A stretch of DNA of 64,000 bases from Anaspis maculata. Its lineage: Eukaryota > Arthropoda > Insecta > Coleoptera > Scraptiidae. Shown here piece by piece: positions 34,777 through 46,900 of this stretch. The stretch is taken from contig OX421964.1 of assembly GCA_949128115.1 (NCBI GenBank), positions 49,206,601 to 49,270,600 on the forward strand. The letters are read 5' to 3'. Position 1 is the first letter of the stretch. Every line of letters begins with the position of its first letter. Below the pieces are notes generated by a model. That model was given only the letters and a program-made list of their open reading frames with translations. It made no database searches and was not told the DNA's origin. The position numbers and the translations under genes were made by a program.

Positions 34777-37700
34777 CTGTAAATTGAGCACCACTCAACT
34801 CCGGTTTCACAAACGTGGACCTTTTAAGAGCCGCCCACGTTTATGAAACTGAACGTTATTGAAATTGATCTCAGCCGAATGCAACTGACTAAGATTCGAT
34901 CAGTTCAACTCTCCCATATAAAAGTATCAATTACAGAAAAAAAATTATAGACACCAACCTGATAGGATTATCACTACGACCACAGTGATGATGTAGCAAA
35001 CACAATTCATATCCAACCAAAAACCAAACGCTCTGTTGCAACTCAGAAATAAATACGCAGCAGAACTGTGCGCATTCTGGTGGGCATCGAACTCATCTTT
35101 GAGTTTTTTCTGAACACCAAAGGCCCTGATCGTGCTTAACCCTTCTAGCGAAGCTGTGATGTGTGAGAACACAGGACTTCGGCTCGACGCTTCCATCCGT
35201 TTCAAATTTCGGCTGGTAGCTAAAAATATGATTCGAAACACGTAAAATATCGCCAATATAAAAAATGTCGGCAGCAATATCAATGGGTTTATAAAAGAGA
35301 TCACCAGGATGACTCCAGTGACACTGAAAGCAATCTGTTATTAGTGAAAGCGTGAATTCCAAAGTTCTTGTTACATACTCCTATGGTATCCATGGCTATG
35401 CTCGGAAGAATTTCATCTACTGTCCCCATGTCCTTCGAGAATCGATTTAGTATTACTCCAGAAGAATTCTGGTCGAAAAAGCGGATCGGAGCCCTGACTA
35501 TTTTGAAAAACATTTGATTATGTAGACCTATGGAGGCTTTCGTGCAGAACCAGAAGAAATCCATTGAACGTGTGATGGTAATGAGGATTCCACCTATTAT
35601 GATGGAAATATAGATGAACGCACAAGTTTTAGTTGTAAAAATTGCGTGCGAGGAGCGTTGTTCCAAGTCCACCCTACAACAAATTATTGCAAGTAGGTAC
35701 AGTGGCGGACAGTAGAAGGAGAACACCCTGTCAAACTTGTTCATTTTTGAATTCGAATCACGGCTGTACGATTATGATTTGAGAAGATAAGTTGCTTCCA
35801 GAACATGAGGGAGACATCCTCAAAACTGTAAAAGCGAGTAGGTAGTTTCCTCAGATCACTTTCACAAAGTTAGCAATTTAATGTCGAAAACTGACACTTT
35901 TCAAAAGTGTCTCTATATGCCATTATCCACCACTGTACGTATGTACGATTGCGGCCATTGTAAAGTGGACAACGATGTCAACGAACTGGCTTGCTGACAT
36001 GCTGACACGCGACAATCAGGCCAGAATAAAAAAATATGTCAACTGTCGTCCACTTTACAATGGCTGCAATGGTACGAGTATATGAAAAATACTAAAATTG
36101 CGATTTTACGGCAAGTATAATTCTTCAACTGTTAGTTAAGCTATCTATGAAACAATTAACGACCCAAAAATCTTTAGATTGAATGAAGGGATCAGATTTA
36201 ATTTACCAAAATGCGGTGAAGTAATCAGCTCCACTTCCAGCACTTTGAGTGAAGACGAATAGCAAAAAGAGTATGAAGATATGGAACCCATGCCCGCCAG
36301 CCTTCAAGTATTCTCTGTGAACATCTCGTTGAATTTTCCCCAGCTTTGTGTGTTCTTTGAACACTTTAGGCGCCGATGACTGTGCTTCTTGTTCTAATGC
36401 TTCTGACACATCAACACTCCTTGGAATTTCGTTCCATTTTTCACTTTTGATTTCACCCAAGTTCCCTGTAGCCGTAATTCTTCCTTTTTCAATCAAACAA
36501 ATCGTGTCTACATCTCCCAAATGGCGAAGCTGATTCGTCACCAACACGACGCACTTATCTTTCAAGAATTCTTTGATGCAATCCCTGAAAATTGCATTTC
36601 CAACTTTCGTGTCTAACGCCGATAACGGATCGTCTAGCAGATATATATCCGCTTCTTTGTACAAGGCTCTGGCTAAATTAATCCTGGATTTTTGACCGCC
36701 GGAAAGCATCATCCCTCTATCTCCGACCAACGTTTTGTCACCGAAAGGTAAACTCGAAATGTCGCTTTTCAAAGCGCAAATCTGAAGGATTTCGCTGTAC
36801 TTTTCTTGATCCAAGGGGGATCCAAACAGAATGTTTTGTTTGACACTTGCATTGAACAGCCACGGCTCTTGGGATGCGTAAGAGATTCTACCGCTGACAT
36901 CGACTTTTCCTTTGACCGGCTTGAATTCGCCCAGTATTGCATGGAGAAGACAACTTTTTCCAGCACCTACCGTTCCGATAACGGCACACAATTCCTTGCA
37001 GTGAAACTTTACGTTCACGTTGTTTAAAAGAAAAGATTCGTTTGATTTGACGTAAACTCCTTGTAAATTTATCCCAATCTTGTTCTCGGTTCTCTCGGGC
37101 TTTTCGTGTGGGGACTGAATCAACTTCCCCTCTATTTCTGTGGGTATGTAGGTCACTTCTTTGTTTTCTTTTCCATTGGTCAGAAGAAACTCTTGGATTC
37201 GTTCAATTGAAATTTTAGTTTCACCCACGTTGTTGAGGCCGAAAGGCAGGTATACGGTCAACACTTGACGTAGATTGGCATAAAACGTTGTGACCACGAA
37301 AACGTACTTGGCATCAAGACGTGTAGTTTGTGTCAGTACATAGAGTAAGATGCACAGAAAAATGCCAGTCCTATTCATGAAAACCATGAAAGAAACATTG
37401 AGAGCTTTCAAGTAGGATGCGATTCGTATTTGTTCGATTTCTAATCTATAATAATGAAAAAATGTCAAGACAATGATAACGCAACTTTTTGTAACAGCTC
37501 ACCTCCTAGCTTTCTTCACCATCCTCCCAAAAGGTTTCTCCCAAGCATACATTTTGATCACATGAATCCCAGACACGATTTCATTGACCAGCTTGACTCT
37601 AATATCAGTCCTCGATGCAACCCTCGCTCGGTAAACCCCCGCCAGTTTTCCCATATACACTGAAACGAAAACATTCAGACAACTTCTTTTTATCACGATC

Positions 37701-39261
37701 TTACATTTTTCTACTTTGAACGGGTACGAACATCAGTAAAAACACAATTCCAGCAGTGGCAGTCCATCCAACCGTCAGGTAAATTAAAACAATAATCGTC
37801 AGAGTTTCAAGTGGTGCAACGAACAGTTGAATCAGATGCATGGGAGCTGCATCAAACCGGTTCACATCGTTGGACTGGAGGTTGATCAGCTTTCCAATGG
37901 TGATTTTCGCGACGGATTCCCTATTAAGCTGCAGTGATTTTCGGTATATCAAGGAGCAACAAGCTATTCGCAATTTCATTCCCAAGTGGAGAACGCCCAG
38001 GAGGTAGTAATGAGCTATGAGGACGTTCAAGAAGCAAGTCAGGAGAATTAGCGAGCTGCATATGTACGTTTCTGAGTTTTCTTCCCGCGCTTTTGTCGAA
38101 GAATAGAATCCCATTAGTCTCCCTATAAGCAACGGTTGGCTCATTCTGGAAAAGACAAATTGTAATTTTTTTTTGTGTCCATCGGGGGTTTACTGCATTA
38201 GATAGTCGACCGCTTGTGATGATGCTTAACTTGAGAGATATCTATTGTCATGCGGCGTTTCAATTAGCTGTTCTGCATGGGCAGTTTATTTAAATTTCAA
38301 AAATAGGCTACTTACTTTAATACAAATTCTACGACTATGAATAGAAAAGCGAATCCGATGATTTCGAAGCGAAACACCATCCATAATGCACGTCTTAATG
38401 AGGGGTTCGACTTAGTTGCTTCAGTTTCCCAAGCGACTTCTAGTTTATCCCCTAGAAATTGGGAATCATGGCTTCTCAGAGATTCAAAAGTTTGGTTCCT
38501 TGTTTCTTTTTTCTTGTAACGCTTGTAGAATAGGGGAATCGACCAGCTTCGAAATTTCAGAATGAGTTTCGTTAGTGAGTTGAAATAGTGCGACTTTCTC
38601 AAAACGAAAACTTGCTGGAATCAGCAGATGGGCATTGTAAAAAAGTCAGTGCAACCTCTAGTGGCGATTGCTTATACTGAACATATGCATTGTCAAAACG
38701 CCCGCGAGATTGTAGCAATGGCCTTTTTAACCTACTTTTTTTGGGAAATTATTTATTTTACTCACAACCACTATGGTAATTGATTCATTGCATACCTAGT
38801 AGGAGGTCGGGAAGTGACTCATTGCCGACCTCCCGAGAAAGTGAAGAAATGGTAGCTTTAGAAGGGAAATTTCAAAATATGCATCCAACCAAACAATAAA
38901 TGTGTTAATCAGTATTTCCTGAACCACGTTTCAGCAAAATTAATCGGCCTATTCGGAAGTTATGACAAAAAGTTAATTTTCAGATTTCAACTTTTGAACG
39001 CCTGTAATCTTGCAAGCTGAGTACATGGTTGTGAGTAAAATAGTATACATACTCTCGACGGTAAATGCATCATTCCAGCTTCGGGCTAGATCTCTGTGCC
39101 CTCAGCAGTAATGATTTATTTCCCGTCTCGGTATGTAATATATTATTGTTGATGAAGGAAAAACATTGGTACACTTACCAAAAGAACAGTTTAGATAATG
39201 TTGAAGCAGTCTCGGATGGATGCGTTTTCTTCGGACCTTTATTAAAGCTTTCGTCTTCCAT
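33839..39261 (-). CDS. ABCC-family (MRP4-like) full transporter, downstream tandem copy
   Basis: Predicted ATP-driven exporter with two membrane domains and two nucleotide-binding domains (TMD1-NBD1-TMD2-NBD2), of the MRP4 / lethal(2)03659 type common in insects. The CDS joins 39179-39261, 38316-38546, 37715-38145, 37503-37659, 36207-37445, 35379-35673, 34959-35334 and 33839-34776: 3750 nt, 1249 residues, every phase closing. NBD1 has Walker A GTVGAGKS at 458-465, YASQEPW, LSGGQ at 548-552 and Walker B ending LLDDPLS. The switch-loop His of NBD1 is replaced by Asn605 (VTNQL where paralogs have VTHQL). NBD2 has GRTGAGKS at 1039-1046, LSVGQ at 1135-1139, Glu1160 and His1191, so the consensus ATP site looks complete. 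No TMD0 is present, as in MRP4. Introns 3, 4 and 6 are 55, 57 and 44 nt. The start is the ATG of an N-terminus (MEDESFNKGPKK) matching the neighbouring paralog. The substrate cannot be told from sequence. Confidence 0.95.
34959..35673 (-). CDS. Downstream ABCC gene, exons 6-7 (TMD2)
   Basis: Exon 6 (35379-35673) and exon 7 (34959-35334) carry TMD2, including ILNRFSKDMGTVDE and RSPVFSHITASLEGLSTIRAF. The intron between them is only 44 nt (35335-35378, GTATGT...AACAG). It is not a multiple of three, so it must be removed for the frame to continue, and the upstream paralog has a junction at the same residue. Confidence 0.93.
35749..35930. repeat. Dispersed repeat, second copy (ABCC intron 5)
   Basis: Matches 8537-8610 plus 8780-8900 (ACGATTATGATTT, GAGACATCCTC, ACTGTAAAAG, TTTCAAAAGTGT) without the hairpin found there. 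Confidence 0.6.
35949..36069. mobile_element. MITE family F, copy 2 (ABCC intron 5)
   Basis: Arms TTGCGGCCATTGTAAAGTGG and the inverse CCACTTTACAATGGCTGCAA, with GTACGA on both flanks (35943-35948, 36072-36077) suggesting a target duplication. Inserted in the 533-nt intron 5 of the downstream ABCC gene. Confidence 0.75.
36207..37445 (-). CDS. Downstream ABCC gene, exon 5 (end of TMD1, NBD1, linker)
   Basis: The exon starts after a TTATAG acceptor with the codon for Arg301 completed, and ends TG|GTAAAT in the first helix of TMD2. It holds the whole NBD1 with Walker A, Q-loop, LSGGQ and Walker B. The Walker B is followed by Asp rather than Glu (LLDDP), normal for ABCC NBD1. The H-loop residue is Asn, which is not normal. 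Confidence 0.95.
37503..39261 (-). CDS. Downstream ABCC gene, exons 1-4 (N-terminus and TMD1)
   Basis: Exon 1 (39179-39261) ends TG|GTAAGT after SKLFF. Exon 2 (38316-38546) begins after a TTTCGAAG acceptor, giving FFCWSIPLFYKRYKKK; the open frame continues further upstream but in the wrong phase, so the acceptor at 38547-38548 is the one that fits. Exon 3 (37715-38145) encodes a membrane block with the LGMKLRIACCSLIYRKSLQL loop. Exon 4 (37503-37659, 157 nt) encodes the segment with IVSGIHVIKMYAWEKPF and is identical in length to the matching exon of the upstream paralog. Confidence 0.93.
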
Positions 39262-39929
39262 GCTGACACCAAATGGACCGGCTTATAGCCTTATCTCCAG
39301 GCACAGACTCTCCAGGTAAAATAAATAATATGATAACGCTTTTTTTTCTGAATTTATGTAATTATTATTATCACCGGATTTAACAACAATAGGCACGACT
39401 TGAATTCGAACCATGTTGAAACTATGATGAACATTTATGGCTGTGTTTTTTTTTTGTACCTTCATTTGTCTTTAGAATCACGACATTTTCGGGTAGCTAT
39501 TAAACGGGTTATTGAACTTAGCACTTAACTGCCCACACTACAACTCAATAAAATGCGTTATGGACGACCAGACTTGCGAGGCTTTTGTTTATTCACACAA
39601 AACGTTTGATAAGCACCAGCTGCGAATAGTCATCTCATTGAGCAGTTTAGAGGTCAGAGTCAAGGAAATCGTCTGGAGATACAATGATCAACAGAATTAT
39701 ATAGGAACCAACTTTTCGCTTTGAAGTTATTCTTTTAGTACAGCCGTCACGTAGTATCAATAACGTGAAATACCTTAAAAAAACAAAGAACAAATAGGTA
39801 CGTACGTACAAACTTCAATTTTTCCATTTTTATTAACCACTAACAATCCGTAAACAATCTGCTTTAGCTTTAAGATTACGTACATACCTACTCAACTACT
39901 TTACATTGACCTTCAAAATAACCATAAAC
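39262..39929. other. Spacer between the tandem ABCC genes
   Basis: 668 bp holding the 3' UTR of the upstream gene and the presumptive promoter and 5' UTR of the downstream one. AT-rich, with short T runs. I see no clear TATA box or conserved coding sequence. Confidence 0.5.
39829..39834 (-). terminator. Candidate polyadenylation signal of the upstream ABCC gene
   Basis: AATAAA on the minus strand, 96 nt after the stop codon at 39930. Its position fits a short 3' UTR ending before the next ABCC gene, whose ATG is at 39261. Confidence 0.5.
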
Positions 39930-40924
39930 TTATAAATCATCTTGACTCTCGACTTGTCTCCGTTCGTAATCTTGCTGGGTGGTTTTCAGTGCCTCTTCCG
40001 TAGCTCTCTTGCCCATCCGGATCATCAAAGCATAGAAGTACTCTTGTTTGCTCAAGAGTACAAAAGGATGATCGAACTCCACAGCCTTTCCAGAATCCAT
40101 GACCAAAATCTTATCCGAATCCAAGACGGTATTCAACCTGTGGGCTATAGTCAGCACGGTGCGGTTTTTAAACTTTTTTCTAATGGTATTCTGGATCAAA
40201 GCATCAGTCCCCGGGTCGATATTGGCTGTCGCTTCGTCCATAACCAAAATCTGATTCTTGCGGAGAACGGCCCTGGCTAAACAGATGAGCTGTCTTTGAC
40301 CTACGCTAAAATTCGACCCGCCTTCACTAACTGCATTTTCCAAACCCAGTGGTAAATTCAGTACCGCTTTTTTCAGCTCGACTTCTTCGAGAGCATTCCA
40401 CAAAGTTTTATCGTCGTACTTATCGAACGGATCAAGATTTTTTCGAATGCTTCCCGAGAACAGAACAGGTGTTTGAGGAATTATCGAAATGCTCGACCGG
40501 AGACTCTTCAAAGAAATGTCCTTGGTGTTCACGTCGTCGATCACGATCTCACCTTCTATTTGATCCGTCAGTCTGAACAGAGCCGCAATCAAAGACGATT
40601 TTCCGGCGCCGGTTCGGCCCACGATTCCGATCTTCTCGCCGGAGTCAATGGACAAGTTCAAATCGCTCAAGACGACACGCCCTTCTGCAGAATATTTCAG
40701 GGAAACTTGTTGGAAGCGTATGGTTCCTTCTCTGGGCCACGACTCAGGGGGTTTTTTCGATTCATCGTCCACTTCCCTTGCTACGTGAACGTATTCCAGA
40801 ATACGTTCTACGGAGGTCATCTGATTCTCTAGCTCGGACCACTGACGCATGCCCCATTGAAGCATTCCCGCCAGCATGGTTGTTTGTGATATCACTAGAC
40901 CAACGTCACCTCCTTGTTCATTGT
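39930..40924 (-). CDS. Upstream ABCC gene, exon 8 (NBD2 and stop)
   Basis: Acceptor GATTCTAG at 40925 gives the phase-correct join T|D-NEQGGDVGLVISQ with exon 7, 13.7 kb upstream. An alternative AG ten bases earlier opens the frame but in the wrong phase. The exon encodes a complete NBD2 and ends SQDDL-stop. It could be misread as a lone half-transporter, but no other NBD2 exists for the gene starting at 62784. Confidence 0.92.
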
Positions 40925-43900
40925 CTAGAATCATTCTGAATTTCAGTTCTTGTGACAGCCTTAGACGTAGCAGGGTGATTCAGTGAAAAAGTCTTCGATC
41001 AAAACTACGGAGATGGGAGAAGCTCATCTCTAAAGATTGTATGTACCGGACCTCATACGTCATACACGGTCTTATAAAGTATACAAACATTACCATGGTT
41101 TGATACCATAGATCCTGATACTGACAAGCTTGACACGTGGTATAGACCGCCATGGTCCACGAACAAAGGTTATGTTTTGGCCTCTTTTGGATTCATCATA
41201 TTTATGCTCTTGACCGGCAAATACACATCCTCTGCTGTCATGTGCGAAACACGATCGGAAAATGCTGTTTTTATTTGCTATTTGTGCGCTGATCGTTGGC
41301 TGATGTTGCGGTAGAGGGTATCCGGGCAGTTCTTCGAAATCAAGTGTTCGAATGCAATACAGGTTTCCTAAATTGAGCGTCTCTTTCTGGCCCGTGACGT
41401 CACGTTCGATTGCACAGTAAATCGTCGCAGTCATAGTGTGCCAACATTGCCCCGATTCCGTAAGCCGAACGTGTGTTTTGATCATTTGATGGTGTTATTA
41501 TTGGTATTTATACAGTTTTTACAAGTAGTTATGGTGAATAAATGTTGTGTGCCACTATGCAAGTCCACAAGTTATACAGTGATGGCTATAATACCTACAC
41601 CATTAAAAGTATTAAAACTGGGACTTGGAACACGCACTTACATGTGTTTTCTGGGCACGTCCATATATCGTTGATACATCCATTACAAAAATAGTTGTAT
41701 CCGCGCATCAAATGCCTCTCTGGCAAATTCTTTGGCTTTAGAATTCAAAAAATAAAACGCACTTTCAACACGGCGGAGCAATGTAAATACAAATGGCGCG
41801 ATCACTCATGGCACACTGTGCCCAGAACGTGTCGAAAACAGCTGCGCGGAATCGCGGATTCTCCATCTCTCTTTTAAGGAAACCTGTATTATCCGCAATC
41901 AATTGTTATAGTCATTAACTATAAAACCACCCTGCATTTTATGGTTGAAACATGCCACTTGGTATAGTTATTGCATGAACCATAATCTTCTGATTCAGAC
42001 GTGCAGGCTGTGTGTGCAGGGTGAAGAAGGAAAAGTGGTGACTCATAAACCAGAAGAGATAGAGTCGTGTAAATCGGCATATACAGGTGTCCCACGAAGT
42101 AACCGACATAGTTCAAGGGTAGATGTACTTTCTCGAGGCAAATCAGAATCTGCCTTCGAAATTTTCCTGACGTTCCCCGTTTCCGATATACAGTGTGATT
42201 TATGTGTTCAACCGAAAAGTTTCATTGGCCATATCTTACGAATAGATCAATAGAATCGATTGAAATTTTGCAGGTATATTCTAGAACCAAGAACCTTTGT
42301 AGCGCCCTATTCATTTATGGAATGAATACCGGGCCACACCCAAAATTTTGTTTTTCGAGTTTCTGTTAAAAAAGTAGTATTGTATAGATTTTGGAAAAAA
42401 TCTATACAAGACTACTGATGTCATCTTCGGAAGCTATGCTACTAAATGTGATTCCTAAATTGTTTGGCACTCATTTAGCTCATTTGAAAAAAACTTACCA
42501 GAAATTTCTCATGAATTTTTTTTAAAATTTCAGTTTAATTCATTGAAACGTACGCTATTCCAGATGGTCAAACAAAGTCATTATTTCAATTGTTGTGCCC
42601 CAACTAACCAAGGATAATTTCAGGAGAATTTTCTGGAAACATGAATTTGATACCTCAGATCTCAGATTCCCACCCAAATTCATGTTTCCAGAAAATCTCC
42701 TGAAATTATCCTCAGTTTGGTAGAACATCAAAATTGAAATTGTGACTCTCGTTGTGACTTTGTTTGACGATCCGGAATAGCGTTTGAGTGATTTGAAATA
42801 AATTTTCGAAAATAGGTATTCCTGAAAAATCTCTGGCAATAATTTTTTTTCGAATCGGGAGCGCGTTCAGGAATGAAGAGACCAAATAGAGCGTTTTTCC
42901 AAGAGCGTTTTTCCCCAAACATCTGAGAGTGCGCTCTAATTATACCGATATCTGAACGAATGAGAGTAAAAATATAAACACTGACAGATTTTGACAATAA
43001 TAATAACTCGACCCAGGTATATTTGGTTTTGTGCCCTTGTTTCACGGTGTGCGAAACAGGCATAATAAATTTCTCAGAGAAAGCTTTATTCGGTAACGCT
43101 ATATACATGTGGGTATTTTATGGATTTTCATTGACCACGCGTCGTTCCACGATGATATGGGCAGTCTTGCAGCTCACTGCGCTAACATCTAGAAGAGCTC
43201 TGTGATCTAGAATAAATCAACTACAGCTGTACATATAGCATACTAGGAATTGAAAAGGTCTTACAGAGGGTTCTTTTCCATGGCACCCGACTGACTCCCG
43301 GGGCTGTGGGGCGCTGACAGGGCCGCAATGCCCTTTGGGTGAGGAGCGGATTCTCAGGTCCGGTGCAACAAGACTGGGGCCAGTTCACAACTCCACCACG
43401 TTTGATTATTAGATATCAATTTATTTCCACACTGCATAGACGATGCCACTGGTATTAGTTCTGGAAAACTTAACAAAACGCTCGTTCTTCTAGTCAAGAA
43501 TATTTGATTTTGTCATTGACAATACTGACATTCACGATTTATCCACTTGTACCCACTCTGAAACGAGCACAAAAGAGCGCGCTCTAAAGTTTTACTCTAC
43601 TCATTACTGAACGACAAAGACTAAACGATCGGTGCGTCAATTTTTCGTTTCTGAACGTGTATAGACTAACCAGAGTGTGCTCTATTTAGTCGGAGCGTCA
43701 TTTCTGAACGCGCTCCAGCTGAATTGGTGCCAAACAATTTAGGAATCGCATTTTGTAGCATTCTTATGTAGTTACCGAATATGACATCGGTTTTTGAAAA
43801 AAATCTATACAAGATGACCTTTTCAACAGAAATTCGGAAGAAAACATTTTGGGTAGGTACGGTCCTGTATTCATATTATAAATGAATAGGGCGCTAGAAA

Positions 43901-46900
43901 GACCCTTGGTTTTAGAATATACCTGCGAAATTCCAATCGATTCTATTGATCTATTCGTGAGATATGACCAATCAAACTTTTCGGTTGAACACATAAATCT
44001 GTATATCGGAAACGGGAGACGTCAGGAAAATTCGAAGGCAAATTCTGATTTGCCTCGAGAAAGTACATCTACCCTTGAACCAGGTTAAAAAAAATCGTGA
44101 TTTAAATAAAAAATCAAAAAATCGATTTTTTATACAGGGTGTTTCAGGGATGATAGCAAAAAATGACTGTGGGTGGGTCTCGTCAAAATATGACGAAAAC
44201 CTATATACCATTTTGCAAAATTTGGCCTAATGACGAAGATACAGCCCTGCAAAGTTCACTTTCTCCGGATTTCAAAAATTTGTAACTCAGGAACGTTTCG
44301 ACAAATTCAGCTTTAATTCAGCGAAAACTGGTTTGCCATAATCATCTATCAACCTGCATAATTTGGGAAGAATCCAACCAGTGGCGTTATAGTAGTTATG
44401 AGGGTCAATAATTTAGAAGCATCCGAAGAAAAGTTGGCTCAAGGTGACCCCTCATAACTTCTACGCCACTGATTGGATTCTCTCCAAATTTTGCAGGTTG
44501 ATAGATAATTATGACACACCAGCTTATGCTCAAATGAAGCTAAAGGATCCCGCACGATTCTTATGGAAAATGGCTCCCGGTTAAATTTTCTGAATTTTTG
44601 ATATGTTGTAGCTCATAAGCTACTTATCAAATACCGTGAACTCTAAACTCAAATAATGGACAGTTTTTTTACCCACAGGGGGTTGAAGTTGGAAATTTTG
44701 ACGGCTCAAAAATCATATTCTGACGTAAATAAGAGCTTTTTATTCGGTTTCTCTTCCAAGTTGTGTTTCATGCTAAACGTATTTATTTGGCAGAAAAATA
44801 TCAACCCCCTCCTCCACCCCCAACCCCTATCTACCATCATAAAATTCGAGATTACTTCCAAAAGCAATGCAAATGGCTTCTGTGATTTAAGTTATGAATT
44901 TTGACATACAAATTATTTTCCACCCCTAAGGTTGGGGTCCCGAGTTTCCAATTTTCCTCGGTCAATTTGGCTGAATTTTTGGTATTGTGTACTTCTAATT
45001 CTGCTGAACAAAAAGTTCCCATGCCAAAACTCATTCCTATGGACAGTTTCTGTTCTACCGGGGACTGAAGTTGAAGATTTGAGAGCATAAATATTGAAGA
45101 ACAAAAACTGTTCATAGGAATAAGTTTTGGTATGAGAACATTTGTTCAGCAAAATTAGAAGTACACAATACCAAAAATTTAGCCAAATTAACCGAGGAAA
45201 ATTGGAAAATCGGCACCCCAACATTATGGGTGGAAAATAATTTTCATGACAAAATTCATAATTTAAATCACAGAAGCCACCTGCATGGCTTTTGAGAGTA
45301 ATCTCGAGGTTTATGATGGTAGATAGGGGTTGGGGGTGGAGGAGGGGGTTGATATTTTTCTTTCAAATAAATACATTTAGCATGAAAGACAACTTGAAGA
45401 AAAACCAAATAAAAAGCTTTTATTAACGTCATAATATTTGGAGGGCTGTATCTTCGTTATTAGGCCGAACTTTGCAAAAGGTATATAGGTTTTTGTCATA
45501 TTTTGACGAGATCTACCCACAGTTGAATTTTTTGCTATCATCCTTGAAACACCCTGTATTTAAACCGGATTTTTTTATTTAAGGCTAAAGGGGACGATAA
45601 AATAATGTGTTTCTGCGACGCGAGATGGCGCGGAAACTAATAACATTCTCAAAATTCACCCAATCGACCGATTTCAAAAATTTAAACGTTTTTATTCTTA
45701 GAATATATAACTATTTGATGCTGTAGTCAAAAATTTCAATTTTTGTATTTTTCGGAAAAAAAAATCAATTTTTTAAAATTTTCAATTTTTTTTAAATCTA
45801 AGGTGGTCATTTTATTCTGTGATGAATATTGTATATCAACATTTTTTCAAAATTCAAATATCATCAATAGTATCGACCGAATTCAATTTTGAATATTTCC
45901 CTTTGAAGTTCACCGCTTGCCGCCGCCACCTGCAAGCGCCAGCGGTTCCCGTACGGTATCATCATACAATATTTATAGTCCGCGAGAAATAAGACCTCTG
46001 TCGTAATTGCAGAGTTGATGTCTGGACTGTATCTCCAGTCCCGTAGAAAATCCCAACAGTGTAACAAGCAACTGGGCAATACCTAATCGGTTACTTTTTC
46101 AATTTTAATTATCAATTGCTTCGTCACTCGATATTAATGGAATGTACTCCAGAAATAAATGAGTAAGATGAGTGAAAAACTACTATAAAGAGGAAAAAAG
46201 TACAGTATAGGAGGCTTTATTTTGTTTTCTGTTTTATGCACAAAATGTATACATATAACGAGAGATGGAAAACGCTATCCATCAAGTTGGCCTGCAAATC
46301 AAAAAGGAACAGTTACAGAGATGTATCTATACTTTTTAAATGTTATAGGAAACTGCAGCTCACAAAATGACTAGAACTAATTTTTGTTGAAATCAAATTC
46401 TTGAAACATTCGAAAATTCAAAAAAAAAGTCACCCATAAACCAACGGTACACCCTGGTGCAAGTATAAGCACCTTATCTCAGCAGTCTGTCGCCCATTGG
46501 GAGCAGCCAATTTCAATCTTCGATTCTAATGAAAATTTAGAATAGGCATTGAACCCAGTAACTGGAAGCTATGGGAAGATACAGGGTGGTCGATCCTAGC
46601 GTGATTATCTCATAGCGGTCTTACCGTTCAAGATGAAAGAGATAAAAAGTGCTATTCTATAAAAAATAACATTCCATAAACGCTCTGTTATGTAAAAATT
46701 CGTGTTGGCAATTGGCTGTTGCCTGGGTGATGACAACGTAACAGAGCGTTTATGGAACGTAATTTTTTAGAGAATCGCACCATAAGAAAAAAGTTGTATG
46801 GTTTGATTAGAACTGAACTTAACAGAAAAAAGTTGAACTATGAGGCCTGTTTGTGAATCCGACCCATGAATATCTTGCGGTATCGCCAGAGGGGCTTCTT

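Noticed and set aside
35340..35390. Reading through the 44-nt intron as coding
   Set aside because: It shifts frame and reaches a stop, and the upstream paralog has an exon junction at the same residue.
38550..38620. Longer exon 2 of the downstream ABCC gene starting after TTCCAG at 38615
   Set aside because: The frame is open but the phase does not fit the exon 1 donor; the acceptor at 38547 gives the correct phase and a protein matching the paralog.
39930..40934. A separate half-size ABC gene starting at an ATG at 40934
   Set aside because: Phase and homology join it to exon 7 at 54616; otherwise the upstream gene would lack NBD2 and this one a membrane domain.
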